Below are positions 35,906 to 48,299 of a stretch of DNA of 64,000 nucleotides, piece after piece. The DNA is taken from NCBI GenBank assembly GCA_023213395.1, contig CM041465.1, forward strand, positions 215,147,741 to 215,211,740, written 5' to 3'. Under the pieces are notes generated by a model. It saw only the letters and a program-made list of their open reading frames with translations, was not told where the DNA came from and did not search any database. Origin of the DNA: Cycas panzhihuaensis. Its lineage: Eukaryota; Cycadophyta. Positions within the stretch are counted from its first letter, which is position 1, and the number at the start of each line of letters is the position of its first letter. The translations under genes were made by a program, and so were the position numbers.

Positions 35906-37707
35906 TGTTTCCTAGATATTGGGAATGGGTTCTTAGCAAGTCGACTTAGGTAAGCATAGGTATACTTCTAGCCTTTGCCTTTGTTACTTCTATAGAAAGG
36001 TAAACCGAAGCATCCTTTTATTGCACGACTGTCTGATACATTTGAGTGATCATCTTGCAACCGTTGCTTGATTATATTGCTTGATACTCTTTCATCCTAT
36101 GACGATCTATGGGACATGCATCCCCATGGTGCTCCACAACCCTCCTATGCACCTCTATATTATCTCAAGTTTCACTTAGCCCATGCAATCTGTTCACATC
36201 CTCTCTGTGATATCGTAGCTCTTAGTACCCCACTAAGTGTGATTGGTACATCCTTATCCGTTTGCCAATTTCCTGGGAATTGTACCTCTCTGGTACCCCA
36301 TTTAGTTTAGGTCATCCCTTCCATACGAATGTCCTTAGACATCTAGATAGAGGGCTAGCCCCTCTTAGGTTTGGGGCACTCTCCTTTAGGGCTCCCAGGC
36401 ACCTTGTCTTCTTTTATTTTTGCTTTTGTCATCGCACCATACCAAATGCTGCGGTACCACGGTAAACTTTGCTATACCGTGAAGTTTATCATAGGGCAAC
36501 TATCATAAATCAATTTTTGAAACTTGTTGTGGTAAATTTTACCTTTTTCATGAAATTATTACATGGCTTAGTCATCCCCTGAGTCCTAGCCTAACTCTAA
36601 TCATCCATTCAAGCTAGGGTTAGGTATAAAGCCCAAAAGAATTTTATTTTCCTCCTCTTCTTCCATGAGTTATCCTCTCTTCTCCTACTTCCACATGTAG
36701 TTTTCTATAGGAATGCCTTACAACATCTGAGATTCCTATGCCCCATCCTGAGATCCACCTTCTCCATCTCAAATCCATGGTAGTAGGTTTGTGAATAAGC
36801 TTCTCCAAGCAAGGATTTGCTCCAAGTATCACCTCCACGCTCCATCAACAAGTTTCAATAAGCTTCTCTCCAAGTTTAGTAGCTCTTGTAGGGATCCACC
36901 TATAAGCACCATAGATCTATCATTTCCTACCATTTTTCTTAGGCAGGCCTGTCACTAATCTAGCCCAATAGGTACCACCTCATGTTTGTTCTATTTTGTT
37001 TCTTTTAATTCCTTTAAAAGAGATTAGATCATTTTGTATATCTTTCATTTTACAGCTTTCTGGTACATACAAGAGGTATTTCCTCCATTCCTTCTTTTCT
37101 GTCCACGTTATCTTCATACTTTATCCTGGTTTCTCTAAGGAGGCTATGGGGAGAGGTCCTTAAAGAGTGAGAGAAAGGAGCCAAGGTAGGTTCTACACCT
37201 AACTAGGCTTGTTCCTCAAGGGCAAGCCCCTTCTCCTCTTTTCCTCTCATCCTCTTGTGCCTTTTTTGGGCTACCAGGGAGCTCCTAGAAGTAGGCCATC
37301 GCTGGTATCAATATATGCAGCCTCTTGTTGTGCTAATTCCAGGCTAAGTGCCTCACTTAGGTAGATTTTCTAGCCCCAAGTAGTGTCACATATCAACTTT
37401 GGGTCTTGGCTTGATCAAAGTTACAAATTGTTGTATATAGCAACACTTGCAACATAGACAGTATTTACAAACCTTGTGCTATTTTATTCTCTCATTATTT
37501 GCTACCATTAGGCTATCCCAACTTGTTGTTTCTTACGCTTAGAGGCAGCATGGAGGTGTGCTCATTGGAGGGTTATCCATTCTGATGCTAACCATCCACA
37601 TCCTTTGTCTTATGTCACTTATTTTGGAGGAGATTGGAAGTTGTTTCCTTGGTTGGAAATTTACTTGATTTAAAGTGTTTTTTGCTTATAACATTCTTAG
37701 CATTTCG

Positions 37708-37747
<40 letters not shown>

Positions 37748-37798
37748 ATATATCTATATATATGTATATGTATGTATGTATATGTGTGTGTGTGTGTA

Positions 37799-37837
<39 letters not shown>

Positions 37838-39165
37838 CTGTGTGTTTATGTGTGTATGTATGTATATATATATATATATTTGTTTAGCACTCTAACAGCC
37901 CCTTGGAAAAAGGAGAAGAACCTTTGTGATTGTAGGTTTTACTGTGTCAATCACGGAGAAGGACGAAGCATTTCAATCTGGGCACGTCCTTTATCCTTAT
38001 TTTCCTTGGTCTTTTCCGCTGCTAGTATAGAATTTCTTTTTGTTTCTCTTTCCTTTTCTTTTCAATTTGGGGAAGGTAAGGGAGCCTCAATGCCATTATC
38101 TTACATTGCCTATGTGTTGGAGGAAGGAAAGGTTAAGTAAGTGCAGCGCAAGACAATGACCTTGTTTCAGTCATTTAACTTTCCAGGTACATCACCCTCT
38201 ACCTTTCATAGTTATTTACTCTTCTTACCTTTCAAGTTTACATATCTACATAATAAAAATATAAAAGAGAAGAAGAAAGAAACTTATTTGCACCTGCCCT
38301 TTTGCACATGCATGCCACACTTGCATTGTAGGAAAGAGCACGAGATAGGAGATATCCCCCTCATCTTTCTGTTTGATTGCATACACCCTCTTGGCTTTGC
38401 ATCTTTAACATGAGTGTTTTGTGCTAGATTGGATTGCTTCCTTGATCCCTTTTTTCCTATTTAAAGTAAAAAGAGAGTGAGGATTCATATTTGAAAGAAG
38501 AACGAGAGAGAGTATATTTGTTATTTCTTTTATCTCTTATTTGTACATGTAGTCAATTAGACACCATTTCGCTATTGCACATCGAAGATAGACTCTTTCA
38601 CTTGTAGGACAGAGAGAGCTTATTCTGCCATCATCCTTTACTCCCCTTAACTCACTTTAGGTGGGTTAGTTCAAGGAGGATTCATCCCCTAGTGCATCCT
38701 CCGCTAACCTCATCACATTCATACCAACCTAATAGTTTGGATACCTTCTCTTATGAGTTGGTTGCATGCGTGAGGTGGATATTCGACATCAACCTTACAA
38801 GTGTGTACCTCTTATGCCACTTTCCTGCACACATCTTATTCACATACCTTCATCTCCCATGAGGATCTGTTCCTTAGTAGGGTCTTCCCTTTCCCTTCTG
38901 ACCATCTAAGGGTCAGAAGACCTACATTTTGAGGTTACTCGGGAAATCGAGGATATCCCTCAGTTGTGCTACCTCTAAAACTAAAACTAAGTTACCTAGA
39001 GGGAAGTTGTGTGCCATTCGTGGGTCCCAAACCTATGTTCTAACACACAGACACCCTGTACAGGTGATTGCTTCACTTGTTAGATTGACTCTTTTATTCT
39101 AGAGCCTTCCATTGACCAACCTAATCCTAACTAGGTGTAATTACCATCCCATAGACGCAATTCGA
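35906..39165 (+). repeat. 3' LTR of Tat1
   Basis: 3260 bp, TGTTTCCTAGATATTGGG to GCAATTCGA; the final CA has become GA. It is longer than the 5' LTR mainly because of a TA/TG microsatellite at 37710-37880, where the 5' LTR has only a short TA run. The palindromic module (36451-36500) and TATA box (about 36622-36633) are kept. The exact TSD GATCC follows at 39166-39170. Confidence 0.9.
37710..37881. repeat. Compound (TA)n(TG)n microsatellite
   Basis: TA run, TATC/TATG transition, then a TG-rich run with TATG interruptions, ending in TA. It lies inside the Tat1 3' LTR. The open frames through it are repeat artefacts. Confidence 0.95.
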
Positions 39166-39170
39166 GATCC

Positions 39171-39655
39171 TTACCACCTATAATAACCTTTAGTAATCCA
39201 TAAAGTCTATGAATTTACTTCATAAATATTAAGGAAATTTGATGAGCCTTAAAATCACTTTGTATGGCCATAAAATATGCATATTTAGTTAATCAATCAA
39301 CTATAATATATATACAATATTTATTATCTAACCTTAGTAACTTTTTGATAAAATCCATACTTATACTTTCCCATTTTTTATGCAAAAATGGTAGTGGTTG
39401 TAATGATCCTAGTGGAAGAGTATTTTTATATTTAGAAGTTTGGCAAACTTTATATTCATTAATAAATTTTTTGACATCATTTTTTATTTCTTTCTAAAAA
39501 AATGATTATCTTATTTGTCGATAAGTTTTATAGAATCTAGTATGGCTTACAATCAGTTTTATATGTTCTTTCAAATTTTTTAATTTAAATTTTAACTTTC
39601 CCATAGATAAATAAGCCCTTTATACCATAAAATATCATTTATCCATTCAAATTTT
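39171..39655 (-). pseudogene. G1 Ty3/gypsy integrase, N-terminal and core part
   Basis: Minus-strand reading with stops: GKLKFKLKNLKEHIK, HTRFYKTYRQIR, KNDVKKFINEYKVCQTSKYKN, LGSLQPLPFLHKKWESISMDFI, IIVD.LTKYAYFMAIQSDFKAH and ending GLLKVIIGGK. This is the gypsy integrase zinc segment followed by the first catalytic Asp (SMDFI) and the VVDRLTKYAHF motif, a pattern common in chromovirus-type elements. The next codons (D-P-K-Y) are on the far side of Tat1 at 14069, joined through the duplicated GATCC. Several stops and a lost His in the zinc segment make it dead. Confidence 0.85.
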
Positions 39656-39679
39656 TATTAAAGATCTAAAAGGAAGTGT

Positions 39680-39905
39680 ACCAAATGTCCTACACTAGAG
39701 GATAGTACCACCAAATATAATCAAAGCTATCATTTTGAGCATCACACACTAGGCAAAAGGATTGATGACTTATATTCCATTGATCCCGTTTGTCCTAGAA
39801 AATGAAGGCTTTATATAGAGTTCTCCAATAAAGTACCCTTTGTTTGGGTTACGCTAGCTTCCACCATATCCATCCCCATTCAATTTGAAATTGAATATGA
39901 TGATA
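39680..39905 (-). pseudogene. LINE ORF2 C-terminal zf-RVT-like region
   Basis: The minus strand reads GWGWWKLA, then QRVLYWRTLYKAFIF and SFCLVCDAQNDSFDYIWWYYPLV. This corresponds to the zinc-binding region at the end of plant L1 ORF2: W+...+a...........C..C....E...HlfW.C. The first Cys pair (CLVC) is kept; the His and final Cys are lost. Decayed. Confidence 0.65.
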
Positions 39906-40899
39906 TTACTGACTATGTAATAGGTAGTAGAATTCTGTGGGTTTAAATACTCGACCCTTAGAAAGGAACCTTAGTCCTTCCTCCCTCTTTAAATCCTTTA
40001 AAGAAACAAGAGGGTCCACTTATTGCAAGAAGAAATTGAGTCTTTTAGCCATTTGTAGGATCAAAGGTTCAGGTTAAGGGTTGATCCCTGTTATGAGCTT
40101 GACACAATCATTCTAATGAAGCTGATGAAAATCATGGAGTTGAGCCATAATTTACAAGCTATGGGAGCTAAATAATTGTGCTAATGGTACAAATTCCTTA
40201 TGATTAATTAGTGGAAAGAACCCTAGAGGTAACCATTTGTTAGTCCAAAAGTTGACTTGAAGACCCATTGATTATAAGGAATATATAGTGTTATAGTAAA
40301 GGTCATTCTAAGCTACCACTATATGGTTCCAAATTATGGAATCTTTTATTATATAGTTAGGGACAGCTAATTATTGTTTAGCAATATATATAAAATAATA
40401 TTTCCTCTTGATAATGCATGCTCATTTATCATTTTCTCTATTCTAGAGATCCCATAATCACTTAGCCCTTTAGACCTTCATCATGATGAATGTATCTTTA
40501 AGATTGAGACCCCCTTGACCCTTATGATTAGTCACCATGCTCCACTTCACTAGGTGAAATGTCTTTACTTTAGTGGACTAGGGTTTCTATAGGAATCTTA
40601 TGAATAGACTTTAGATTGTAGAAAGAATAACTTTAGGGGCTTATATAATGGACATTAGATAATTAGATGTTTGGGTTAATGTTGATTCTAAAAGGCTCCA
40701 TCAACCTATTAAATTAAGTGATTTAGTTATCCATGAGTCTAGCTTCTTCTTGATTTTCAAAATATAAGGATGTTAATCAACTAATTTTACTATAGAAAGG
40801 CCCATTAGAATGCTTAAGTATTTGAAAATAGTGGCTCTAGGAGCAATTAGGACTCTAAGAGTAGTCACCAAAATGTCTTGAGCTTTTGTATCTACTTCA

Positions 40900-42118
40900 T
40901 TGAATATGATACTAGATTTATTGTGATTGATCATCATCCTTGCTGTTAGACCAAAAAACCTGAGAGCTTAGCACTAGATTCTAATTTCTAAATGAGAAGG
41001 ATTGCCTAATAGAATGGTATTATCTACGAAGATTTGTTGTATTATGCCTTCTGTTCCATCAATAGAGATACCTTGGAGAAGACCCACCACCTAAAGCCAA
41101 TATAATAAGGAGGAGAGTCCATCCATGGTAATCACAAATAGGTAGGGTAATAAAGGGCAACCCTGTCGAATTCCTCTAATAGTATGGATAAGGTAATTGC
41201 CTGAGCTATTGTTCTTTATAGACATAAAAACCAACGAGATCATGGCTTTAATCCAACTAATATGGAAGAAAATCTCACTACACAGTATCATAAGGTTTGT
41301 TGATATCCAATGTAAACAAAGTTACTTATTTCCTTTTTGTACGTATAGTATGAAAAGCCTCAACAATCACAGTTATACTATCTACTATATGATGACCCTT
41401 TTTTAATGTTGTTTAATTTTTATTAACAACCTAAGGAAAAAAGACTTTGATCTAATTGGTTAGGACTTTGGATATTATCTTGTATGTAGTATTGCAAAGA
41501 CTTATGTGTCTCCATTGATGGATGGTGGGTGAGGTACTACTCTTTGGAATTAAAGAAACTAAGGTTGCATTAATAGTTATGTGTGTTTTACTTGTATTGT
41601 GAACCTCTTTAGCTATATCTAATAAAAGTTGAGGCACCTTATCAAAATCAATAGCCAATAGGAGCATAATAGGCATCCCATATAGACTGAGAGATTTTCC
41701 TCTGGAAAGGTTAATCATGATTTTGTAAATTTCTTCCTTGGTCATTAGTCTACTAAGGGAGGCATTAAGATTTTTATAGCACTCCTCAAAGACTAGATTC
41801 ACCTTAGAGAGAATATTTGGGCTACTAAGGCCCTGCCCAAAGGGAAAACCCTCAATGGTCCATAGTCTATCAAAGTGATGAAATATCTCTCCTTAAATTT
41901 TAGAACGTGAATACGTGATCTCTATAAGAGAGACATGTAAACACTTAAGAGTCTGTTGGTTCTACAAGGGTTTAGCATAGGGATTAAAAAATTTTGAATT
42001 CTAATTAGTATGGAGTTTCCACTAAATATTGGACTATGCTTTCTATTTTCCTACTTCTTATTTTTACATTTAGAGAAATTGGTCATTTAAGTCAATGAGC
42101 TTAGGTTAGAGATCAAGC
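40900..42118 (-). pseudogene. LINE ORF2 reverse transcriptase (active site mutated)
   Basis: The best open part is 41452-41802: SRLMTKEEIYKIMINLSRGKSLSLYGMP (LT.EEI..A....KSPGPDG) to INATLVSLIPKSSTSPTIHQWRHISLCNTTYKIISKVLTN (LIPK......FRPISLCN..YKII.K.L). Another open part, 41091-41291, holds HTIRGIRQGCPLLPYLFVITMDGLSSLL, the RGxRQGdPLSPyLF box. The catalytic FADD is FVDN at about 41011-41030, followed by ARMMINHNKSSIIF (SGLKIN..KS). The loss of the second Asp and the stops mean no activity. Confidence 0.9.
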
Positions 42119-42557
42119 TGTTAGAATATATAATGTAAACTTTATATTTCATTTATGTTTCTTTAAGTTATTATTTAGTCACATGTCTTAAATGTAATTT
42201 AAGCGATTCTAATGTTCAAACTTATATTTATATTAATTAATTTGTGGATGGTCGTTGAAATGTGGAACTGCATTCCAACGAACCTTTGTTGTATTTATTC
42301 ATCTTCTAAATTCATAAAGTTGGTTCCAAGAATCTAGGAGGTCTGTCCAAATGCCTGATTAAAGGTTGTTTTAGGTGTTGGTGGTTTTGTATAGTGGTTT
42401 CAAATTCTTTATTAATAAAATTAGCTTAGGATGTGGTTTTTCTTCCCCATAAGGGGTTTTCCACCTGTCAATTGACGTGTACTTGTGCAGTGTTAATTTT
42501 TGGTTATTTCTTTCTTATCTTGATCCTGTTAATGCTGTACTTGTGCCTATTCTCACA
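42119..42557 (+). repeat. 5' LTR of copia2
   Basis: Starts TGTTAGAATATA and ends TCTCACA directly before the PBS, 439 bp. There is no partner LTR in the window, so the start is set by the TG and by LINE similarity ending there. Confidence 0.7.
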
Positions 42558-42569
42558 TGGTATAAGAGC
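42558..42569 (+). promoter_or_regulatory. Primer-binding site of copia2
   Basis: TGGTATAAGAGC, one change from the standard initiator-tRNA complement. Confidence 0.8.
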
Positions 42570-44890
42570 ACTTAGGGTTTTTGGTAATGTTTTTTTAAAA
42601 ACCACTCTAAATGGCTTCAGCAGTGTGTTCTGGCTTTACACTGGCTGGTTTCCAAAACCACTCAAAATCCCAGAGCCAATTTTACTAGGGTTCCAGTTCA
42701 AAAGGTTGTGAAGGACTATGCAGAGATGGGGCCCATCATCTCAGAAACTAATCGCAGTCAAGCACAGTCCAACTAAATGCCCAAGCCATACTAAAAACAT
42801 TTGAAAGCAACATGCCCATCGCATCGGTGACAGAGCTTATCTCTCTAGAAGCCATGGAAGATGCAGGTCCTTCCTTGGCCTGGGACCTACAATGTAGCGG
42901 AGAGTAACACACATTGAATTGCCCGCATATTAATCTCTAGAACCCTGCCATGGATGCTTGACTCTACAATTTTAAAATCCACCTACTAATGGAGGTCACA
43001 GCCTTTGTCCAGGTCAGGTCTTCTCTGCCTAGATATATCCTCTGGAAGGGAGAAATTGCTCGTTTGTCCGGTTAATGATATCCATGACGACAGAGGTCTG
43101 GTATATGTTGAGTATATTAGCAAACTTAGGCAATCGAATTCCATAGTGAAGTTGGAATCTTCTGAGGGTTGCGATTGCACACAGGGTTGCAGTCCCCTTG
43201 ACAAATGTTCTTATACTCTGAGAAGTTGGAGAGGGCTAATATTACTCTTGAACGGAGCATGCATCATGCATTCGAAGGCTCTCAATGCTATCATAACACA
43301 TAAATGAAAAGGCTGACCTTGATAAAGCCTTGAAAGAATTTCTATTGCTTTCTCCTGTAAAGGAGGTGCTCCACCAGCTAAGCATGAAATGAGGACCTAC
43401 GCTGGAGAACCAAAACAATGAACAGTGAAGACAAAGATGCCTCGCCACCACTGTTGTCGCCTCTACAAACCTGCCTCAATGCCTCCTCCTCTAGATCACC
43501 ATCACCACTCTAGTCGAAGAATGAAGACCTGTAAACAAACGCCGCCACAGGTAGGGTTTCGTCGCCCTAATCCCCCTCGGACCCCAAATAATTTTTTATT
43601 TTCATTTTATTTTTTAGAACAAATAATTCCATCGGGAGCATTTATGTTTAAGTTTAGTTTTTCCTTTTTCCTTTTTAATTTTTGATTTAAATTAAACTTT
43701 AGCCCTCACCCCCGCTTTCATCATATTATTATTTAAATAAATTAAGCCCCCCTACTTTTATAAGACTTTGATTTAAATAAATAATACCTTAATTTAATTA
43801 AAACCTAAACTCCCCCTCTTTTTTAGCATTTTTTGATTTAAAAGCCCTACCCCCCCTTCGTTATTATACTTTGATTTAAATCAAACCCCTTGTTTTACCC
43901 CTTTCTTATCATATTTTGATTTAGATTAAATCAAACTTAACCCCCCCTTTTTTCCTTATTGCATTTTAATCAAATTACCCTTTAATAATTAAAATAAATA
44001 CTTTCTTATAACATTTAAATCAACATCCTTCCTTTCTCTATTACATTCAATTCTTAAATTAAAATAAACTTCCCCAATTCTTCCCACCTTATATTAATAA
44101 CTTTTATTTTCTATTAAATTCACATCCACATTTTATCAATTTATTTTTTGATAATATATAAACTATATTAAAGACTTTAATCAAATATATTTTTAATTAA
44201 GAAATTTCTCCCCTAACACTTACTATGATATAAAGTACATTTAACCTACATTTTTTTATTTTGTCATTATATTAGACAAGTTCTTCCCTTAATCAATACC
44301 ATTGTCTATTATAAAAACTTTAACTTCTTCTCATTATAAAGTTTTTATAATCTTTAAAATTACATATCTATTTCTTAAAAATAAAAGGGAAATTAAATAC
44401 CTTAGTTAAAAAGTTTTTTTTCTCTTAAGTAAAACACTTAAAAAAAAAAAAAAAAAAACTGTTTATTTTTCAATTAAAGTGGATTTTTTTATTTTGAAAG
44501 GGGATAGTTTCTTTCTAGTAAAAAGGGGGTTGTTTATTAAATAGGGCCTATCTATCAAAGGGGGACTATTTGCTTAAGAACATATAACTTTCTTTTAAGA
44601 ACTGTTTTAATCAAATAGGGACTTTTCACTTGTTTAGAATAAGGGAAACTAAGCTGTTTATCAAAGGGGGACTATTTATCAAAAGGGACTACTTAAGGCA
44701 ACGTTTTAAGAAGTTGTTTGTTTATTCATATGTTTACAAACACATGATTTTTTATCTTAAATTCAATTAATGCATACTAGAATACCTTCGTGAATTATAT
44801 CTGTTAACATGATTAGTATTTTTCACTAGGTAATTATTTTTTCAGTCACCTTCATAACTTTTTAATCTACAATCAAACCTCAACACTCCC
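42570..44890 (+). other. Copia2 leader, non-coding, with irregular repeats
   Basis: No protein recognised. Around 43670-43990 C-runs alternate with TTTGATTTAAAT-type blocks. At 44442-44459 there is an A18 run. TATCAAAGGGGGACTATTT occurs twice exactly (44553 and 44659), with a degenerate third copy after it. Short open frames at 43005-43685 have no motif. Confidence 0.6.
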
Positions 44891-44893
44891 AAT

Positions 44894-45870
44894 ATGGCAT
44901 TAATGCCAGGGACTGTGACCTACGTTCCAATTCCAGTATTAACCAGCTCAAACTATGCCGAATGGAGGAACGACATATCCTATCAGCTCAAATAGCAAAA
45001 AATATGGTGATATGTGACAGGTGAATTTGAAAACCTAAAGGCAAATGCTACTTAGAGTCTTATGGTATATCTGATGAACTCAGATGCTACCTTAGGCACC
45101 ATATTAAACTCACTCTCACCAGAAATTAGTCAGCAATTTTTTGAAAAAGATGACTTAGCCACTGTCTAGAAAACCTTGCAAGAAAAATATGATAAGGTTG
45201 ATACACATCAAGTGGCTGTCCTAGAACAACAACTATATAATCTGACTTTTGACGACTTTTCAAATGTTGAGGATTTTTTAACTAAAATTCAATGAATTAA
45301 TAAAGATCTAGATAACAACATCAAATCTAAAACCAAAGAAGGTGATGTTGAAAAAATAACTACGCATGTTAGAGATGATGACACGCTCATGCATCTTGTA
45401 GTAAACAAACTACCAATACACTTTAATCTCTTTAAAACTGCTAGACAACAAGCTGGCAATCCATCTATCACATTAAATCAGTTGACTAATCAGCTAATTG
45501 AATATCAGACAATGTTAATTCAATCAGGTACATTAAAAGATCCTTCATAGGCTTTGTTTTCTAAAACTAAGCTATAATTTAAAAAAAAATAACAGAATAA
45601 CAATTTTCATAATAATCCAAAATTCTAGAAACCTTATTGAGGTTTACCATCTAATTCATAAAACAATGTTAAATATTCTGTTCCAACTAAAAACCAGAAT
45701 ACTTCTAATCAATTCTTTTCTAATAAGAACAACGCTACTTCTTCTTAGAACACTAGTTGTGCCTATTGTCATAAAAGAGGCCATACTATTGATGTCTGTA
45801 GAAGCAAAATAGCTTCGGAAGCATGGAAAGCTTCCAAGGGATTGCAAAATAAACCTCAATCCCATTCACA
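44894..45870 (+). pseudogene. gag: Copia2 gag (decayed)
   Basis: The frame begins MALMPGTVTYVPIPVLTSSNYAEWRNDISYQL, the L...NY..W...+...L start of copia gag. UBN2-type helices follow: MVYLMNSDATLGTILNSLSPEI, LQEKYDKVDTHQVAVLEQQLYNLTFDDFSNVEDFLTKIQ and LMHLVVNKLPIHFNLFKTA. After an Asn/Gln-rich linker comes an intact zinc knuckle CAYCHKRGHTIDVC (45758-45799). About ten in-frame stops, mostly TAG or TAA, suggest decay by point mutation; the frame itself is largely continuous. Confidence 0.85.
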
Positions 45871-45959
45871 ATATTATTTTCAATCTCATTCTCAATCATG
45901 ACCTTAAAATCATCAATTTCATAATCAGTCTTTAGTAGCAACAACTTCTGCATTTGTTG

Positions 45960-46790
45960 CTCCTTCAAATCAACCACCACAGTGGATCCATTACTCTGGT
46001 GCATCCCATCATATGACTAGACACCAGAATAATTTAACCACTTATCAATATGAAACGAACTCTGAAGAAGAGATTTCTTTCGGTAGTGGTAATCAACTTA
46101 AAGTCAAAGGATCTGGTGATGTTACCTTAAAAGATGGTTCAATCAAGGACGTCTTTTACGTACCTGGTTTATTACCAAACTTTCTCTCAGTTTATCAAAT
46201 CTGCTAAAAAGACCTTGTCGTCGAATTCTGGAAAAGTAAATTTATCATTAAGGATCCATTAAACAAATTCAAACGTATTGCTTCAGGACCTATTGATCAT
46301 AACACAGGTCTCTATAGTCTAACTAGTCTTCAAAATAACAAATCAAAATCTTTTAGTGTCATATCACAACCGACTACCAACAAACTTTGGCATGCAAGAT
46401 TTAGCCATACAAGTTATGGCAAACTATAATATTTAAAGAAGCATGAAATGGTTCATGGCTTACCAACCTTAAACACTGTTTATGGTGTTTATGAAGCCTG
46501 TGTGACAGGCAAACAACACATGGATCCATTTCCACACAAAACTTAATACAGAGCAATTGTTCCACTTGAACTTGTCCACTCTGACATATGTGGACCCTTT
46601 CATGTAATGTCATATTTAGGTTCTCATTACTTTGTTACATTCATAGATGATTATTCAAGAAAATGTTGGGTTTATATACTCAAAATACGTAGTCAAGTGT
46701 TTGACATTTTCATTGACTATAAAACATTAGTTAAAAATCAATCAAATTCAAGAATCAAACCTTTTCCCTCTTTAATTCTTTTTGCATTTC
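45960..46790 (+). pseudogene. pol: Copia2 protease and integrase N-terminal part (truncated)
   Basis: The protease active site reads WIHYSGASHHMT (45983): the catalytic Asp of DSGAS is Tyr. Then IKDVFYVPGLLPNFLSVYQIC and the pre-integrase LWHARFSHTSYGKL. Integrase core: LVHSDICGPFHVMSYLGSHYFVTFIDDYSRKCWVYIL, with the first Asp present. The sequence ends before the TDNG motif. It is truncated and dead. Confidence 0.85.
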
Positions 46791-46944
46791 ATGAATGGAT
46801 ATCAACATGGATTACATTTGCTCCTCAACCTAAAATTTACATTCTTTGCCAACTAATTTAATGTGAGATCTAAGCCCCTTCATTATCATCATCCACTAGG
46901 CACTAGGGCTATCTATAAAGTCAACCTAATTATATAGTTCCTCC

Positions 46945-47900
46945 CATCATTGATGAAGAGTTATCTTAAAGTCCTCAAGTTTGAGAAAACTTATGTTGAA
47001 TTTGAAAACTATCTTCCTTATAGTAGAAGTATTGGTCCTGGTGGAAAGTTGGATCTTAATAGGAGTGTGGTAAAAAATTATAACTACGTTTACCAAGATG
47101 TATTGATATTGAATAATGAGAGAGCTCAGGGAATTTGATATGTAGGATCTATCCAGTCTTTCATCTATATGACTATTTCTCTGTAGATTGTTAGTATATA
47201 TATAGTTCAAAGGCCCCTTCCAAGGTAGTTTAGTAAGACCTAGAGTGTCTTTAAAGTTAATTAAGGATTAATTATCTTTTTGATATATTCTTTTGAATTT
47301 ACCACCTCTTTTGTCAGTAGGAAATTCCACAAAATTGAAACTCCTAATAGTATAATGTGGTCTTAGTCTACTTAATTATTATTTAGAACACCTGTTAGGG
47401 CTTACCAAGAATCATATCTAATATAGGCATTAGTAGAGGTATAGACCTTGATGAACCAATAAATAAATTAATCCTTTTTTATTTTCAAATAAAGTTAATC
47501 CTGAAATAGACTTATGATGTAGTTATACATCTTCCACTAATTATTTTATAAGATACAAAGGCATTTGATGGGTCCATCCAGTAGAATTACTTTCCATTGG
47601 GCCAATGACCAAATACTATAGGTTATGCATTGTATGTCACTTTTAAAAATGATATGAGTTTTTATTAAGACTAGAAAATGAGGATGATGTTACTAAACTA
47701 GACATTTTACCTCTAAGCATTTATAAAAGTATGGATGACTAATTCCCCTGATTCCAGGCCATTGCTAAAATATTATTTCTATATATTATATTGGGAACAA
47801 TTGGTATGAGCTAAAGATTTGAGCTAGGTTTGATGCAAAGTATCTTCACTGCTAGTCACATGATATATAAGTTGAATGTCATTCCTATTAAGAGATCTTA
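46945..47900 (-). pseudogene. LINE ORF2 endonuclease, C-terminal part
   Basis: The minus strand from about 47215 reads NSHIDERLDRSYISNSLSSLI, QYQYILVNVV and YHTPIKIQLSTRT, the end of the L1 AP-endonuclease domain (IDERLDR...., ..SDHSPI.L). The catalytic SDH is changed to FYH. Weaker similarity extends towards 47900. It joins across copia2 to the RT at 42118. Confidence 0.75.
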
Positions 47901-48299
47901 ACCTTTGTATTTTTGAGACATGATTTGAAGATTTTGCTTCCTCCATATGCATGTCTACTAATTAGTCTCGAAGGTGCCTTAAAGTAGGCATAGATACAAC
48001 TTCAAAAGTTTACCCTTATATTGGGGAGGTAGCCCTCAACCTTTTCTTATGTTGATCTCTAGAGTCATTGGAGTTTGAATGCGAAGGCTGAGTACTAGTG
48101 GGGCGACCTTTATCTTTGTTTCATGAATAATTAGTGACAAGTGACTACATATCTTCTTATATTGCCTTATGTAAGTTCATGTGCTAATGGTAAGTAGCCA
48201 TTTTTATGAGAACTTATGGATTTTCATCATTGTTAATGGAGTTGTTCCCTACCATCTACTCCTTCTCCCTATTAGCCTTGTTCGTAGTTGGTTGGGTAG

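Larger units (their letters stand above)
14075..39165 (+). mobile_element. Tat1: large Tat-type Ty3/gypsy retrotransposon, nearly complete but dead
   Basis: A 25.1-kb element, about 17.5 kb without the nested copia1. LTRs of 3.1-3.26 kb begin TGTTTCCTAG, and the exact TSD GATCC stands at 14070-14074 and 39166-39170. Order on the plus strand: gag, aspartic protease, reverse transcriptase plus RNase H (largely deleted), integrase, an antisense plant-mobile-domain gene, a second archaeal-type RNase H, then the polypurine tract. Two RNase H domains and very large size are known features of the Tat lineage, which includes Ogre and Retand. It interrupts the minus-strand G1 integrase in frame at a GATCC inside the 'RDP' segment. 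Stops, a pol deletion and the copia1 insertion make it non-autonomous. Confidence 0.9.
42119..46865 (+). mobile_element. Copia2: Ty1/copia retrotransposon, 3'-truncated, nested in the LINE
   Basis: Has a 5' LTR, a methionine-tRNA PBS, gag, protease and the start of integrase on the plus strand, then stops abruptly around 46770-46865. RT, RNase H and the 3' LTR are missing. LINE sequence in the opposite orientation lies on both sides. The flanks GAGATCAAGC (before 42119) and GAGATCTAAGC (46865-46875) are similar and may be the remains of the target duplication, but this is tentative. Confidence 0.8.

Noticed and set aside
37634-38140. 168-codon open frame and an overlapping 70-codon frame
   Set aside because: They run through the TA/TG microsatellite of the Tat1 3' LTR; the homologous 5' LTR segment has no such frame.
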